Source: Candidatus Paracaedibacteraceae bacterium UBA6184 (GTDB taxonomy: Bacteria > Pseudomonadota > Alphaproteobacteria > UBA6184). From it: a stretch of 14,381 nt of DNA. Positions within the stretch are counted from its first letter, which is position 1, and each line of letters begins with the position of its first letter. Of the stretch, positions 1 through 7,012 are shown one piece after another. Under the pieces are notes generated by a model. That model was not told the origin of the DNA, did not search any database, and saw nothing but the letters and a program-made list of their open reading frames with translations. Both the position numbers and the translations under genes were made by a program. Location of the stretch: NCBI GenBank assembly GCA_002422845.1, contig DITM01000027.1, forward strand, positions 17,526 to 31,906, in the 5' to 3' direction.

Positions 1-32
1 AACGTAGTGCTCTACCGCTGAGCTATATGTCC
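1..32 (-). tRNA. Partial tRNA, 5' half only, probably tRNA-Val(GAC)
   Basis: Read on the minus strand, the first 32 bases give a 7-nt acceptor strand (GGACATA), U8-A9, a D-arm GCTC-AGCGGTA-GAGC, and then an anticodon 5' stem CTACG followed by TT. This is the classic layout of a tRNA from base 1 to base 33. The window ends just before the anticodon, so the identity cannot be read. The D-arm plus the GCACTACGTT run resembles alphaproteobacterial tRNA-Val(GAC); that assignment is from memory of the family. It lies about 60 nt downstream of def on the same strand. Confidence 0.85.
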
Positions 33-92
33 TTTTGAAGTTATCGATAATTTTTAAATATACCGATTTTAGATTTTTTGCAAGAGTTCAAT

Positions 93-626
93 CTAATTTG
101 ATGAATAATGTTTTATAAGCTTGCGAACCGCAAGATCTTTTTTTAGTTTTGAAAGATAGTCCAGCATTGTCTTTCCATTAATATGATCGATCTCATGCAA
201 GATACAGCGCGCCTGCAAACCATGGAATGTTTCCGTTTTTTCTTTTCCCGTTTCGTCTTGATAGCGCAAACGCAGAGACGCCGATCTTTCAACGGAAATG
301 CACTGCCCAGGGACAGATAAGCAGCCCTCTTCAAATATTACTTTTTCGTCTGATTCCCATTCAATTTCGGGGTTAATGAAGTAGAACAGTTGGGGCTTGA
401 TAGGTGTGGGATTCTTTGTCAGGCTGTTGTCGTCACCAACGTCCATAACGATAATACGTTTTAAAATACCCACTTGATTTGCAGCAAGACCAATGCCATT
501 GTCAGCATACATTGTTTCAGCCATATCGCTGAGGTGTTGACGAAGCCCTTCATCAAATGTTGTGGCGGGGGCTGCTTTTGTTGATAGGGCTGGGTGTGGT
601 GCTATTAAAACGTTTAAAACAGTCAT
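93..626 (-). CDS. def: Peptide deformylase
   Basis: A 177-aa metalloenzyme of the cytoplasm that removes the N-formyl group from the initiator methionine of new proteins. All three family motifs are intact: GIGLAANQ (residues 44-51), EGCLS (100-104, with Cys102 as metal ligand) and HEIDH (144-148, with His144 and His148 as ligands and Glu145 as the catalytic acid/base). Length is normal for the bacterial enzyme. The ATG at 624-626 overlaps the TGA stop of upstream rmuC in an ATGA arrangement, so the two are translationally coupled in one operon. fmt, the usual partner of def in many bacteria, is not adjacent. No clear terminator hairpin lies between def and the tRNA. Confidence 0.97.
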   Translation of the reverse strand: MTVLNVLIAPHPALSTKAAPATTFDEGLRQHLSDMAETMYADNGIGLAANQVGILKRIIVMDVGDDNSLTKNPTPIKPQLFYFINPEIEWESDEKVIFEEGCLSVPGQCISVERSASLRLRYQDETGKEKTETFHGLQARCILHEIDHINGKTMLDYLSKLKKDLAVRKLIKHYSSN

Positions 627-1939
627 GAGTTGTCCTTTGGGTCATCCTCTGTTTTATTAGTATAAAATTCGGGAGAATTCAAGTCCCGAACGGTTTTTTC
701 TATGACAACAATATCAGCCATTTCTTCGGACTGAGATACAACATCAAGATCTTTTAATCGGCGCGCTGAAACAAGAACTCGTTTTTCCAAGGTTCCAACC
801 GATTGATTATATGCGTCAACAACACCATGGATGTTGCGCCCCAATTTAGAAAAGTGATCACCCATGTCCGACAATCGCTTATACAGCTCTTTCCCGATTT
901 TGCTGATTTCTTGAGCATTTTCTGTCATTTTTTCTTGGCGCCAACCGAAGGCGACTGCGCGCAATAATGCGATCAAGGTTGTCGGGGTTGCTAGAATAAC
1001 CTTTTCTTCAACTCCGGCTTCGATTAAGCCTGGGTCTTGTTCTAGAGCCGCCGAAAAGAAAACCTCGCCCGGCAAAAACAAAACCACAAATTCTGGTGCG
1101 GGCTGTAACCCCAGCTGATCCCAATAACTTTTACTGCTTAGCTGTTTTATATGCTGGCGAACTTGTCGCGCGTGCTGTTTTAAAAACTCTTTCTTTTGTT
1201 CTTCGTCGGGGGCATCCAAAGCATCCAAATATGCGGACAATGGAGCCTTTGCATCCACCACAATTTTTTTACCACCGGGCAGGCTTACAACCATGTCTGG
1301 GCGATAGCGGCGCTCTTCCCCCACGACGTTTACTTGTTCCATAAAATCACAATGGGCCAACATTCCAGCCATTTCAACAACGCGACGCAATTGCATTTCA
1401 CCCCACTGCCCCCGCACGGTGGGTGTTCTTAATGCTTTTACAAGATTCGAAGTTTCTGTTTGCAGAGCCTTTTGGCTTTCTAGCATTGAGCCTAAATGCT
1501 GCTTTAGCCCTTCATAAGCGCCCACTCGACTTTTTTCAAGTTCTTGGATTTTTGTATCCACATCTTTCAATGTTGTGTGTATGGGCTGAATCATTTCCTG
1601 AATCGATTTTTGTCGATGGGTTAGATCTGTTTGGGCGTGTTGATGAAAGGCACCTAAAGATTCTTTGGCCAGCTGCAAAAAACTTTGGTTATTCATTTTT
1701 AACGCATCGGCAGAAAGAGCCTTAAACTGATCAGAAAACTGGCGGTGTACGTTTTCCATATAGCTTAGTTTTTCTTCGAACGACAATCGTTCGCGTTCCA
1801 ACATAACGGATAATTCGCGGCGTTGACTGTCTGTTTCCATATATTTATATTGCAACGTTTCATACTTGCGCTGTTGAAAAACGACGATGATAACGGCGGT
1901 TATGGCGCCAACGACTAAGATAATAAGCTCTAATGACAT
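623..1939 (-). CDS. rmuC: RmuC family protein (DNA recombination-related, membrane-anchored coiled coil)
   Basis: A 438-aa protein of the RmuC family. In E. coli, loss of this protein raises recombination at short inverted repeats, and the core domain is nuclease-like; the exact biochemical role is unsettled. Visible parts are an N-terminal hydrophobic anchor (about residues 4-21), a long charged coiled-coil region (about 25-170), and the RmuC core starting at VRGQWGE (175-181), followed by RPDMVVSLPGGKKIVVDAK (213-231), which carries the nuclease-like D...D-x-K pattern. The C-terminal tail is acidic and polar. It is first gene of the rmuC-def pair, with a 4-nt overlap. The ribosome-binding site is weak (AAAGAAA before the ATG). 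A strong hairpin at 1984-2014 separates it from the upstream hypothetical gene, so it should have its own promoter in roughly 1940-1983, but I could not identify one convincingly. Confidence 0.93.
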   Translation of the reverse strand: MSLELIILVVGAITAVIIVVFQQRKYETLQYKYMETDSQRRELSVMLERERLSFEEKLSYMENVHRQFSDQFKALSADALKMNNQSFLQLAKESLGAFHQHAQTDLTHRQKSIQEMIQPIHTTLKDVDTKIQELEKSRVGAYEGLKQHLGSMLESQKALQTETSNLVKALRTPTVRGQWGEMQLRRVVEMAGMLAHCDFMEQVNVVGEERRYRPDMVVSLPGGKKIVVDAKAPLSAYLDALDAPDEEQKKEFLKQHARQVRQHIKQLSSKSYWDQLGLQPAPEFVVLFLPGEVFFSAALEQDPGLIEAGVEEKVILATPTTLIALLRAVAFGWRQEKMTENAQEISKIGKELYKRLSDMGDHFSKLGRNIHGVVDAYNQSVGTLEKRVLVSARRLKDLDVVSQSEEMADIVVIEKTVRDLNSPEFYTNKTEDDPKDNS

Positions 1940-1983
1940 TTTCTTTAATATTCTAACTATGTGTGTAGTTTAACGCTATAAAT

Positions 1984-2014
1984 AATAAAGGCAACTATAA
2001 AAGTTGCCTTTATT
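1984..2014 (-). terminator. 13-bp hairpin, probable intrinsic terminator of the gene at 2124-3035
   Basis: A perfect 13-bp inverted repeat: AATAAAGGCAACT (1984-1996) pairs with AGTTGCCTTTATT (2002-2014) around a 5-nt loop. Read on the minus strand, the right arm runs into TTTATTATTTATA, a usable U-rich tail. It lies downstream of the minus-strand hypothetical gene and upstream of rmuC. The outer stem is AT-rich and the core is GGCAACT. The spacer 1940-2123 otherwise holds only AT-rich sequence and a weak 6-bp inverted repeat at 2040-2061. Confidence 0.7.
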
Positions 2015-2123
2015 AAGGAGATCGCATTTGAGATTATAACTCTTATTAGTTTTGTTAAGAGCTATACATATTTTATAACATTTTTATTTTTGGCATGCAA
2101 ACATTTGTTTTCATTTTATTTTA

Positions 2124-3035
2124 TTAGTTTTGTGCGCCCGTCGCTTTAAGTTTTTCGCCATCTTTTTCGATGTACTCATTCGTACTGGCGATGTCTTTTT
2201 CAAGCTCTGCCATCATTTCATCAAGCCAGGGCGTTTTCTTATGAGATTTTGCCTCTTCATAAAGTGCCATTAGCGCGCTACGACGGGCTGTGTTCAATTC
2301 TAAAATTGTGCGTATAAATTTAAAATCTTCTGCCCTAATGATTTCAATAAACGTCTCATGATTGCTAGCAACATCAGCAAAAACAGGCAGCGTCGCTTCA
2401 TTGTCTGTTTCTTCTGTTGCCAGGGGAAGATCCAGCGACCATTTAGACAGATTTTCTTGGTCTTGATAATGACTCAACAGTTCTACATTCTTATCAAAGA
2501 CTGTTTTTAACCGATCCAGAAAGTGTATATTCGTTTCTCTTAGGTCGTCACTTTGTAGAACAAGCCGATTGATTTTATCGATTCGAGCATTAAGACTGCT
2601 TTGTTTTTTCTGCTTAAGTTCTGCCCGAAGATTGTCCAACGAGGCCACTTGAAGTAAGCTAGCAAGAAATATACTTGACCGCATAGACATCATCTGGCGG
2701 GGAGTTTCATAGGGGTCCCGCAAAGCAAGAATTTCTTCCAGTAGAATGTCGTACCCTTCCTTGGGGTTTTGGGCGTGTTCTAGGTGTGTTAAAAGCAGGC
2801 TTTTGTTATGATCGATTAGCTTGATGCGTTTTGTTAATAAGGTGTGACGCTCTGTGTATGCATGCAGTTTTTGTTCAAGGATTTCCCTCCATGTTTTGTT
2901 CCTCTTTTCAACAAAGTGATTAAATCTTGTGCACGCAGAAGAATCGGCCTGGAGGGCTGTTTCCACCTCGGATCCTTTGATGGTTGGCAAGGTTAATCCA
3001 ATTAATAGATATAAAGTAAGTGTTTTTATTCCCAT
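2124..3035 (-). CDS. Exported hypothetical protein A, paralogue of the upstream neighbour
   Basis: 303 aa, family not recognised. Residues 1-21 form a signal peptide: a lysine near the N-terminus, the hydrophobic stretch LTLYLLIGLTLP, then likely cleavage at KG|SE. The mature part is almost entirely charged and helix-prone, with coiled-coil character, one early Cys (35) and no membrane segment, suggesting a secreted or periplasmic helical protein. It is clearly homologous to the protein at 3161-4084. FVEK falls at residues 41-44 in both and GYDI at 94-97 in both. LSKWSLD (196-202) and LEKDIAS (278-284) also have counterparts there. A GAGGA ribosome-binding site 7 nt before the ATG supports the start. 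Secretion is inferred from the signal peptide. A role in host interaction would be speculation. Confidence 0.85.
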   Translation of the reverse strand: MGIKTLTLYLLIGLTLPTIKGSEVETALQADSSACTRFNHFVEKRNKTWREILEQKLHAYTERHTLLTKRIKLIDHNKSLLLTHLEHAQNPKEGYDILLEEILALRDPYETPRQMMSMRSSIFLASLLQVASLDNLRAELKQKKQSSLNARIDKINRLVLQSDDLRETNIHFLDRLKTVFDKNVELLSHYQDQENLSKWSLDLPLATEETDNEATLPVFADVASNHETFIEIIRAEDFKFIRTILELNTARRSALMALYEEAKSHKKTPWLDEMMAELEKDIASTNEYIEKDGEKLKATGAQN

Positions 3036-3088
3036 TGTGTTGTCCTCGTGTTTGGTTTTTGATCACCATGCTCCGTGCTTTATTTTAT

Positions 3089-3156
3089 TCAAGTGCCGCT
3101 CGCCCCATCCTCCGACGCTTTTAGATAATGCGGGAGAGAGGGGCTTGAACACTTGA
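3089..3156. repeat. 68-nt compound hairpin between the two paralogous exported-protein genes
   Basis: Nested inverted repeats: TCAAGTG (3089-3095) with CACTTGA (3150-3156), GCCCC (3102-3106) with GGGGC (3140-3144), CTCC (3110-3113) with GGAG (3133-3136), and CGC (3116-3118) with GCG (3130-3132). That makes 19 base pairs around an 11-nt loop, with small internal loops. It starts just downstream of the stop codon of the gene at 3161-4084 and lies upstream of the gene at 2124-3035. On the minus strand no U-tract follows, so it is not a standard terminator. It could be a structured 3' UTR, an RNA processing or stability element, or a REP-like palindromic repeat. Confidence 0.6.
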
Positions 3157-3160
3157 TAAT

Positions 3161-4084
3161 CTATTGAAGTTTTTTCATTTTTTCCCGAACCTGTGAGATA
3201 CGTGCATCAATGCTTGCGAGATCTTTTTCAAGAGCCTCGGTTGATTGTTCTCGTAGGATGGGGTCTTGAAGAAGCCTAGCCTCCTCAAGAGGCCCTTCTG
3301 TTCTTTTGCGATTGTCAGAGAGCAATCCAGAGGTTGTTTTTAAATATTCAAGCTCTTCTGATCTGAAGGTCTCCGTGAGTTCTTTATAATCTTTAACGGA
3401 ATCCGCAAGAATTGGAAGAATATTTTCGGTGGCTTGGGTTTCTGACTCTGTTGATGCTGGGGGTAGCGAAGACTCTAGCGTCCATTTTGATGCGACGTCT
3501 TGGCCTTTATACTTGCCCAACATAGCGGTGGTTGCTTCAAAAGTTGATTTTGTCTGAGCCAAAAGATCGGTGTTTAATTTTTTTGCTATTTGAGCCTTTG
3601 TCAGAATTTCCTCAATGATGTTGCGTCGAACAGAAAGAGCCGTTTGCTTTCGTTGATCGAGCTGTTCTCGAATTTTAACCAATGTTGCGGGAGGCAGGGT
3701 GCGAGAAGCAACAAGACGAAAGAGCTCATTCGCTTGCGATAACTGACGAAAAACTTCGTCAGGGTCTGGGTGTGCTCGAATGTCTTCTATGATGATATCG
3801 TAACCTTTGCAGGGCATCCGAGCCTGATTTAGATAGTCTGAGAATAACTTTATCACTTGATCTATCTGCTTGTTGCGAGCGGCTAGCTTATCGTGTCGAC
3901 CCACACAAACCACCAAACCAGGCTCCAGGGTGCTTGCCATTGCATCCTTCATCTTTTCAACAAATTCGAAAGAATTTTTATTTTGATGTTGTTCCGCGGC
4001 TGCAGGTTCGACAGTTTCGGATCCTTGGGCGGCGGGCAATATCAATCCAATTAATAGATACAGAGTAAGTATTTTCATTTTCAT
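3161..4084 (-). CDS. Exported hypothetical protein B, paralogue of the downstream neighbour
   Basis: 307 aa, family not recognised. The signal peptide (residues 1-21, hydrophobic core ILTLYLLIGLILPAA, likely cleavage QG|SE) is nearly identical to that of the protein at 2124-3035, including a shared 17-nt stretch of DNA. The mature part is helical, lysine- and glutamate-rich and coiled-coil-like. Shared landmarks are FVEK (41-44), GYDIIIEDI (94-102), ASKWTLE (198-204) and LEKDLAS (285-291), with very few indels, so the pair arose by tandem duplication. Cys60 and Cys92 have no counterpart at the same positions in the paralogue. The ATG follows pgi by 29 nt, with AAGGA 10 nt upstream of the start, so read-through from pgi is likely. 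The in-frame Met3 is a less likely start because of its distance from the ribosome-binding site. Confidence 0.85.
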   Translation of the reverse strand: MKMKILTLYLLIGLILPAAQGSETVEPAAAEQHQNKNSFEFVEKMKDAMASTLEPGLVVCVGRHDKLAARNKQIDQVIKLFSDYLNQARMPCKGYDIIIEDIRAHPDPDEVFRQLSQANELFRLVASRTLPPATLVKIREQLDQRKQTALSVRRNIIEEILTKAQIAKKLNTDLLAQTKSTFEATTAMLGKYKGQDVASKWTLESSLPPASTESETQATENILPILADSVKDYKELTETFRSEELEYLKTTSGLLSDNRKRTEGPLEEARLLQDPILREQSTEALEKDLASIDARISQVREKMKKLQ

Positions 4085-4113
4085 TTTTTATTTTTCCTTT
4101 TGTTGCGTTGTTA

Positions 4114-5370
4114 TTAGTCTTGAATCTTTAAATATTTGCGAGCCAATATCTTCCCCTGCTCCACTGCGGGTTGATCAAAGCAGTCAACCCCCATGACTCC
4201 GGCTGTTAATAGGGTCTCTATGATCAGCTGCATCATTAGTGCCCCCACGATTTCGGGGGATATTTCTGTCATTTCAATGATGCGTGTTGGGCAGTTGTTA
4301 TTTTTTAACACTTGAATCGTCGCGGTTTGTTCGGCCTTCATTAGATCGCCCATTGTGCGGCCGGACATATCTTCAAATCCAATGTAGTGTGAAATTTCCG
4401 CGGACACTTGATCTCCCACCCAATTCAGAGGGTGAGTAATAAGTGTGAACAGTTTATCTTTTGGGCCATCTAAATATAGCTGTAGTTGGCTGTGCTGATC
4501 GACAGTTCCGGTTGCATTGACAGGGGTCGTCCCCTGCCCGTTCTTGCCTAAGCTTTCAGCCCACAGCTGTCTAAACCATCGCCCCAAAGGCTCCAATTGG
4601 TCAACATAGGTCATGAAGACGGTTTGGCTAAGATTCAGAGTTTGGGTCGTTTGATACATCAGCCCAACGCTTTCAGTAATCGGATGCGTTTCTGGGTTCA
4701 GCAGAAAATCATCATACAGTGTTTGAGCTCCGGCAATCACGCGATCAATAGGAACCCCCATTAACATCGCGGGCAGCAAACCAACAAGTGACAGTGCTGA
4801 AAAGCGCCCGCCAATCCCCTTGTCGTGATCTATGCACAGGCAGCCATATCGATCAGCAAGTTTTTTAAGGGGGGATGCTTTCGGTTCGGTGACCATAATA
4901 AAGTGATCCGATATTTTGGCCGCCCCTAAGGCTGATTCAACTCTTGTGATGGAGATAATGGCCTGCGTTAAGGTTTCTGGCGTTGTCCCCGATTTTGAGA
5001 TGACTAAAAACAAAGTGGTTTCTAATCGGCTTTTCTCCCAAAAATGTTTGAGGGTTAGTGGGTCAATATTATCAAAAAAATGGATCCGAATGTTGTCTTC
5101 TAGTCTGGATAGTTTGCAAAGTACTTGGGCGCCAAGGCTAGAGCCCCCTGTTCCAAGCAATACGATATCAGTAAATCGTTCTTTTGTTGTTGCGGCAAGG
5201 TGGTTATACGCCAGCACTTTTTCCAGGTTTTGCCGCAGATGAAACATAGGAAGATGTGCGTGCGCATCTTTAAAGGCGCGCACGGCGTTTGATAGCGAAT
5301 GAGTAAATTCAAAGGGACCAAACTGTTTTAAATGGTCTGTATTAATGTTAAGCATAACAACCCGTTTCAT
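4114..5370 (-). CDS. pgi: Glucose-6-phosphate isomerase (short form)
   Basis: 418 aa; interconverts glucose-6-phosphate and fructose-6-phosphate in the cytoplasm. Visible motifs are GTGGSSLGAQ (73-82) and SKSGTTPET (125-133) for phosphate and sugar binding, GIGGRFSALS (185-194, the first family signature), ESLGKNGQG (272-280, Glu272 the probable catalytic base), DQHSQLQLYLDG (291-302, His293 the probable ring-opening histidine) and FDQPAVEQGK (398-407, Lys407). The second signature has Ala402 where the textbook pattern has Gly. It is much shorter than the E. coli enzyme (about 549 aa) and closer to the compact form of about 450 aa found in Bacillus and others, so it is not a truncation; both termini look complete. 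Residue Met6 is an alternative start. It heads a likely pgi-B transcription unit and is divergent from the flg operon. Confidence 0.95.
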   Translation of the reverse strand: MKRVVMLNINTDHLKQFGPFEFTHSLSNAVRAFKDAHAHLPMFHLRQNLEKVLAYNHLAATTKERFTDIVLLGTGGSSLGAQVLCKLSRLEDNIRIHFFDNIDPLTLKHFWEKSRLETTLFLVISKSGTTPETLTQAIISITRVESALGAAKISDHFIMVTEPKASPLKKLADRYGCLCIDHDKGIGGRFSALSLVGLLPAMLMGVPIDRVIAGAQTLYDDFLLNPETHPITESVGLMYQTTQTLNLSQTVFMTYVDQLEPLGRWFRQLWAESLGKNGQGTTPVNATGTVDQHSQLQLYLDGPKDKLFTLITHPLNWVGDQVSAEISHYIGFEDMSGRTMGDLMKAEQTATIQVLKNNNCPTRIIEMTEISPEIVGALMMQLIIETLLTAGVMGVDCFDQPAVEQGKILARKYLKIQD

Positions 5371-5439
5371 AGTTCGCCAAACTATAATACGGAAATAGTC
5401 CCGTTACAATCGCTGAGTTTAGATTTTGAGATGTCTTCG

Positions 5440-5457
5440 TTGGCACGATCCTTGCTT
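5440..5457 (+). promoter_or_regulatory. Sigma-54 (RpoN) -24/-12 promoter of the flgFGAH operon
   Basis: TTGGCACGATCCTTGCTT matches the RpoN consensus TGGCACG-N4-TTGC(A/T). The invariant GG is at 5442-5443 and GC at 5454-5455, separated by the required 10 nt. Transcription should begin about 12 nt after the GC, near 5466, giving a leader of about 25 nt before the flgF start. Sigma-54 needs an enhancer-binding activator; in Caulobacter the equivalent flagellar operons use FlbD. No enhancer site was identified with confidence in the spacer. The imperfect repeat ACGG-N8-CCGT at 5389-5404 is only a weak candidate. Confidence 0.88.
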
Positions 5458-5480
5458 AACACCCCATAGAAAGATTTACC

Positions 5481-5485
5481 AAGGA
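5481..5485 (+). promoter_or_regulatory. Ribosome-binding site that fixes the flgF start
   Basis: AAGGA lies 6 nt before the ATG at 5492. It directly abuts the in-frame ATG at 5486, which is too close for use. Upstream in-frame starts (from 5426) would be encoded inside or ahead of the sigma-54 promoter and would not be on the transcript. The start is therefore set at 5492. Confidence 0.75.
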
Positions 5486-5491
5486 ATGAAA

Positions 5492-6205
5492 ATGACAACA
5501 TCCAGCACAAAGCATGCAAATCTTATTATGATGTCGCGACAATTTGCGATCGAAAAAGAGATAGAGTATTTGTCAGAATCTATATCGAAAAAAGATGTGT
5601 CTGGATTTCAATCAACGGCGCCTCGATTTGAAGAGCACGTTCAGGGCGGAGTGTCCTATATGAAATTTACTGGCGTGGTTCGAGATTTAAATCATGGGCC
5701 CTTAACGCATACGGGTCAAAAGTTAGACGTTGCGACAACGGTTGGATATTTTGCCGTGATGACTCCTCAGGGGGTTCGATATACCCGCAGTGGTCATTTT
5801 CACCTAAGCACTACCGGTGAGGTTATTAATACAGATGGATATCCTTTGTTAAACGAGGGCGGCGCGCCAATTGTTTTGGAAGATGCGGGATCCGTTGTGA
5901 TTAGCCCCAATGGGACGGTTTCTACACCCAGTGGGATTGTTGGGCGAATCAAAGTTGTTGAATTTGCCAATGAACAACAAATGAACGATGACGATTTAAA
6001 AGGATATTATTCGTCGACAGATCCAGAGTCGATTCCTCCGCAGTATCAGGTCTATCAAGGGTCATTAGAGGGATCTAATGTGGATACGGTTAAGTCGTTG
6101 GTGCGATTTTCTATCCTATCTCATCGGTGGCAAGACTCGCATCATGTTCAAAAAAAGCAAGATGAATTAGAGCTAGAGGCTCCATCAAAATTAGCACCAG
6201 CGTAA
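5492..6205 (+). CDS. flgF: Flagellar basal-body rod protein FlgF (divergent)
   Basis: 237 aa from the chosen start. FlgF is a proximal rod subunit of the flagellar basal body, exported by the flagellar type III apparatus, consistent with no signal peptide here. The N-terminal helix keeps MSRQ (14-17), but the family's ANNxANxxTxGF element is eroded to LSESISKKDVSGFQ (27-40). The central domain is recognisable: GQKLDVATTVGYFAV (75-89), RYTRSGHFHLSTTGEVINTD (96-115) and GYPLL (116-120). The C-terminal EGSNVDTVKSLV (193-204) matches the family's EGSNV element, but the following AQRAYE-type helix is replaced by ILSHRWQDSH. It is first gene of the operon, with flgG following after 18 nt. Assignment as FlgF rather than FlgG rests on gene order and the LEGSNV tail. 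Confidence 0.88.
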   Translation: MTTSSTKHANLIMMSRQFAIEKEIEYLSESISKKDVSGFQSTAPRFEEHVQGGVSYMKFTGVVRDLNHGPLTHTGQKLDVATTVGYFAVMTPQGVRYTRSGHFHLSTTGEVINTDGYPLLNEGGAPIVLEDAGSVVISPNGTVSTPSGIVGRIKVVEFANEQQMNDDDLKGYYSSTDPESIPPQYQVYQGSLEGSNVDTVKSLVRFSILSHRWQDSHHVQKKQDELELEAPSKLAPA

Positions 6206-6223
6206 TGTAACAAGGAGATTATT

Positions 6224-7012
6224 ATGTCAATTGCAAGAGCTATTCAAAACGCAGCAAGCGGAGTAAAAGTTGCTGAAACTATAATGGACGTGGTTGCCAA
6301 CGGATTTGCTAACTTGCAGAACCATGGTGGAAAAGTTAGCTGGGTTGAGGTGGGTGCTATGGGCGCCCAAACGATGATGACTCCAGGTGCAGCAACGGAA
6401 GAAGGCGCAAATGGTGTTGGTGTCCAGCTTGGACTGGGCGTCATAGTCAAGGCCATTCATAAAGATATGACACAGGGGGCGTTGCAAGAATCAGACAGCC
6501 CTTTTCATATGGGGATTCAAGGTGCGGGCTTTCTTCAATTCATCAGACCCGATGGTCGAATAGTTTTTAGTCGAAAGGGTATTTGTCGACTTGATCAGAA
6601 CCGCAATATTGTAAACTCTGATGGGTATATATTGGCGCCGGGGATTCAGGTGCCAGAAGGATATCAAGATGTCGAAATATCTCAAACGGGCCAAGTATCG
6701 GTAAAAATGCAAGGGCAAACCGCTATGCAGGATGTCGGGCAGATTGAGATTGTTCGCTTTGTTGAGCCAGGTGTTTTAAGTCAAGAGGGCGATTATTTTG
6801 TGCCAAATTCCGAATCAGGAGAGCCAGAGGTTGGTGCTCCAGATACTGGCGGGCGCGGAATATTAAAAAGCAGGCACCTGGAAGCAAACAACGGAAGCGC
6901 CATTAAACTAATGGGCGACATGATTCAGGCTCAGCGTAGCCACGGCCAGTGTTTGGCAATTATTAAAAAAGCAGACGAGATGTCTGAATCTCAAACAAGG
7001 ATAGTATCATGA
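6224..7012 (+). CDS. flgG: Flagellar basal-body rod protein FlgG (divergent)
   Basis: 262 aa, the usual FlgG length; the distal rod subunit, polymerising between the proximal rod and the hook and passing through the P and L rings. Recognisable parts are GVGVQLGLGV (64-73), DSPFHMGIQGAGFLQF (91-106), the RKGICRLDQNRNIVNSDGYIL block (117-137) and the C-terminal LEANNGSAIKLMGDMIQAQR (219-238) with ADEM (250-253). Departures from the family are NGFANLQNHGGK (26-37) in place of NNIANxxTTGFK, NNGS in place of SNVN, and RSHG (238-241) in place of RAYE. A strong ribosome-binding site (AAGGAG, 6212-6217) lies 6 nt before the ATG. Its stop codon overlaps the flgA start by 4 nt. The frame is intact, so it is diverged rather than broken. 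Confidence 0.92.
   Translation: MSIARAIQNAASGVKVAETIMDVVANGFANLQNHGGKVSWVEVGAMGAQTMMTPGAATEEGANGVGVQLGLGVIVKAIHKDMTQGALQESDSPFHMGIQGAGFLQFIRPDGRIVFSRKGICRLDQNRNIVNSDGYILAPGIQVPEGYQDVEISQTGQVSVKMQGQTAMQDVGQIEIVRFVEPGVLSQEGDYFVPNSESGEPEVGAPDTGGRGILKSRHLEANNGSAIKLMGDMIQAQRSHGQCLAIIKKADEMSESQTRIVS

Noticed and set aside
33..92. tRNA promoter (TTGCAA at 78-83 and TATATT at 57-62, minus strand)
   Set aside because: The spacing is only 15 nt and the region is very AT-rich, so the match may be chance.
1096..1725. Plus-strand open frames across rmuC
   Set aside because: They lie antisense to a well-supported gene, overlap each other in different frames, and encode no recognisable domain or signal.
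4114..5370. pgi as a truncated pseudogene because of its 418-aa length
   Set aside because: All catalytic motifs and both termini are present, and compact phosphoglucose isomerases of similar size are known.
5389..5404. Activator enhancer site for the sigma-54 promoter (ACGG-N8-CCGT)
   Set aside because: It is a short imperfect repeat with no second copy and no clear match to a known FlbD site.
5426..5491. Upstream extension of flgF to an in-frame ATG at 5426
   Set aside because: It would be encoded across the sigma-54 promoter, upstream of the expected transcript start, and the added residues are unlike FlgF. AAGGA points to the ATG at 5492.
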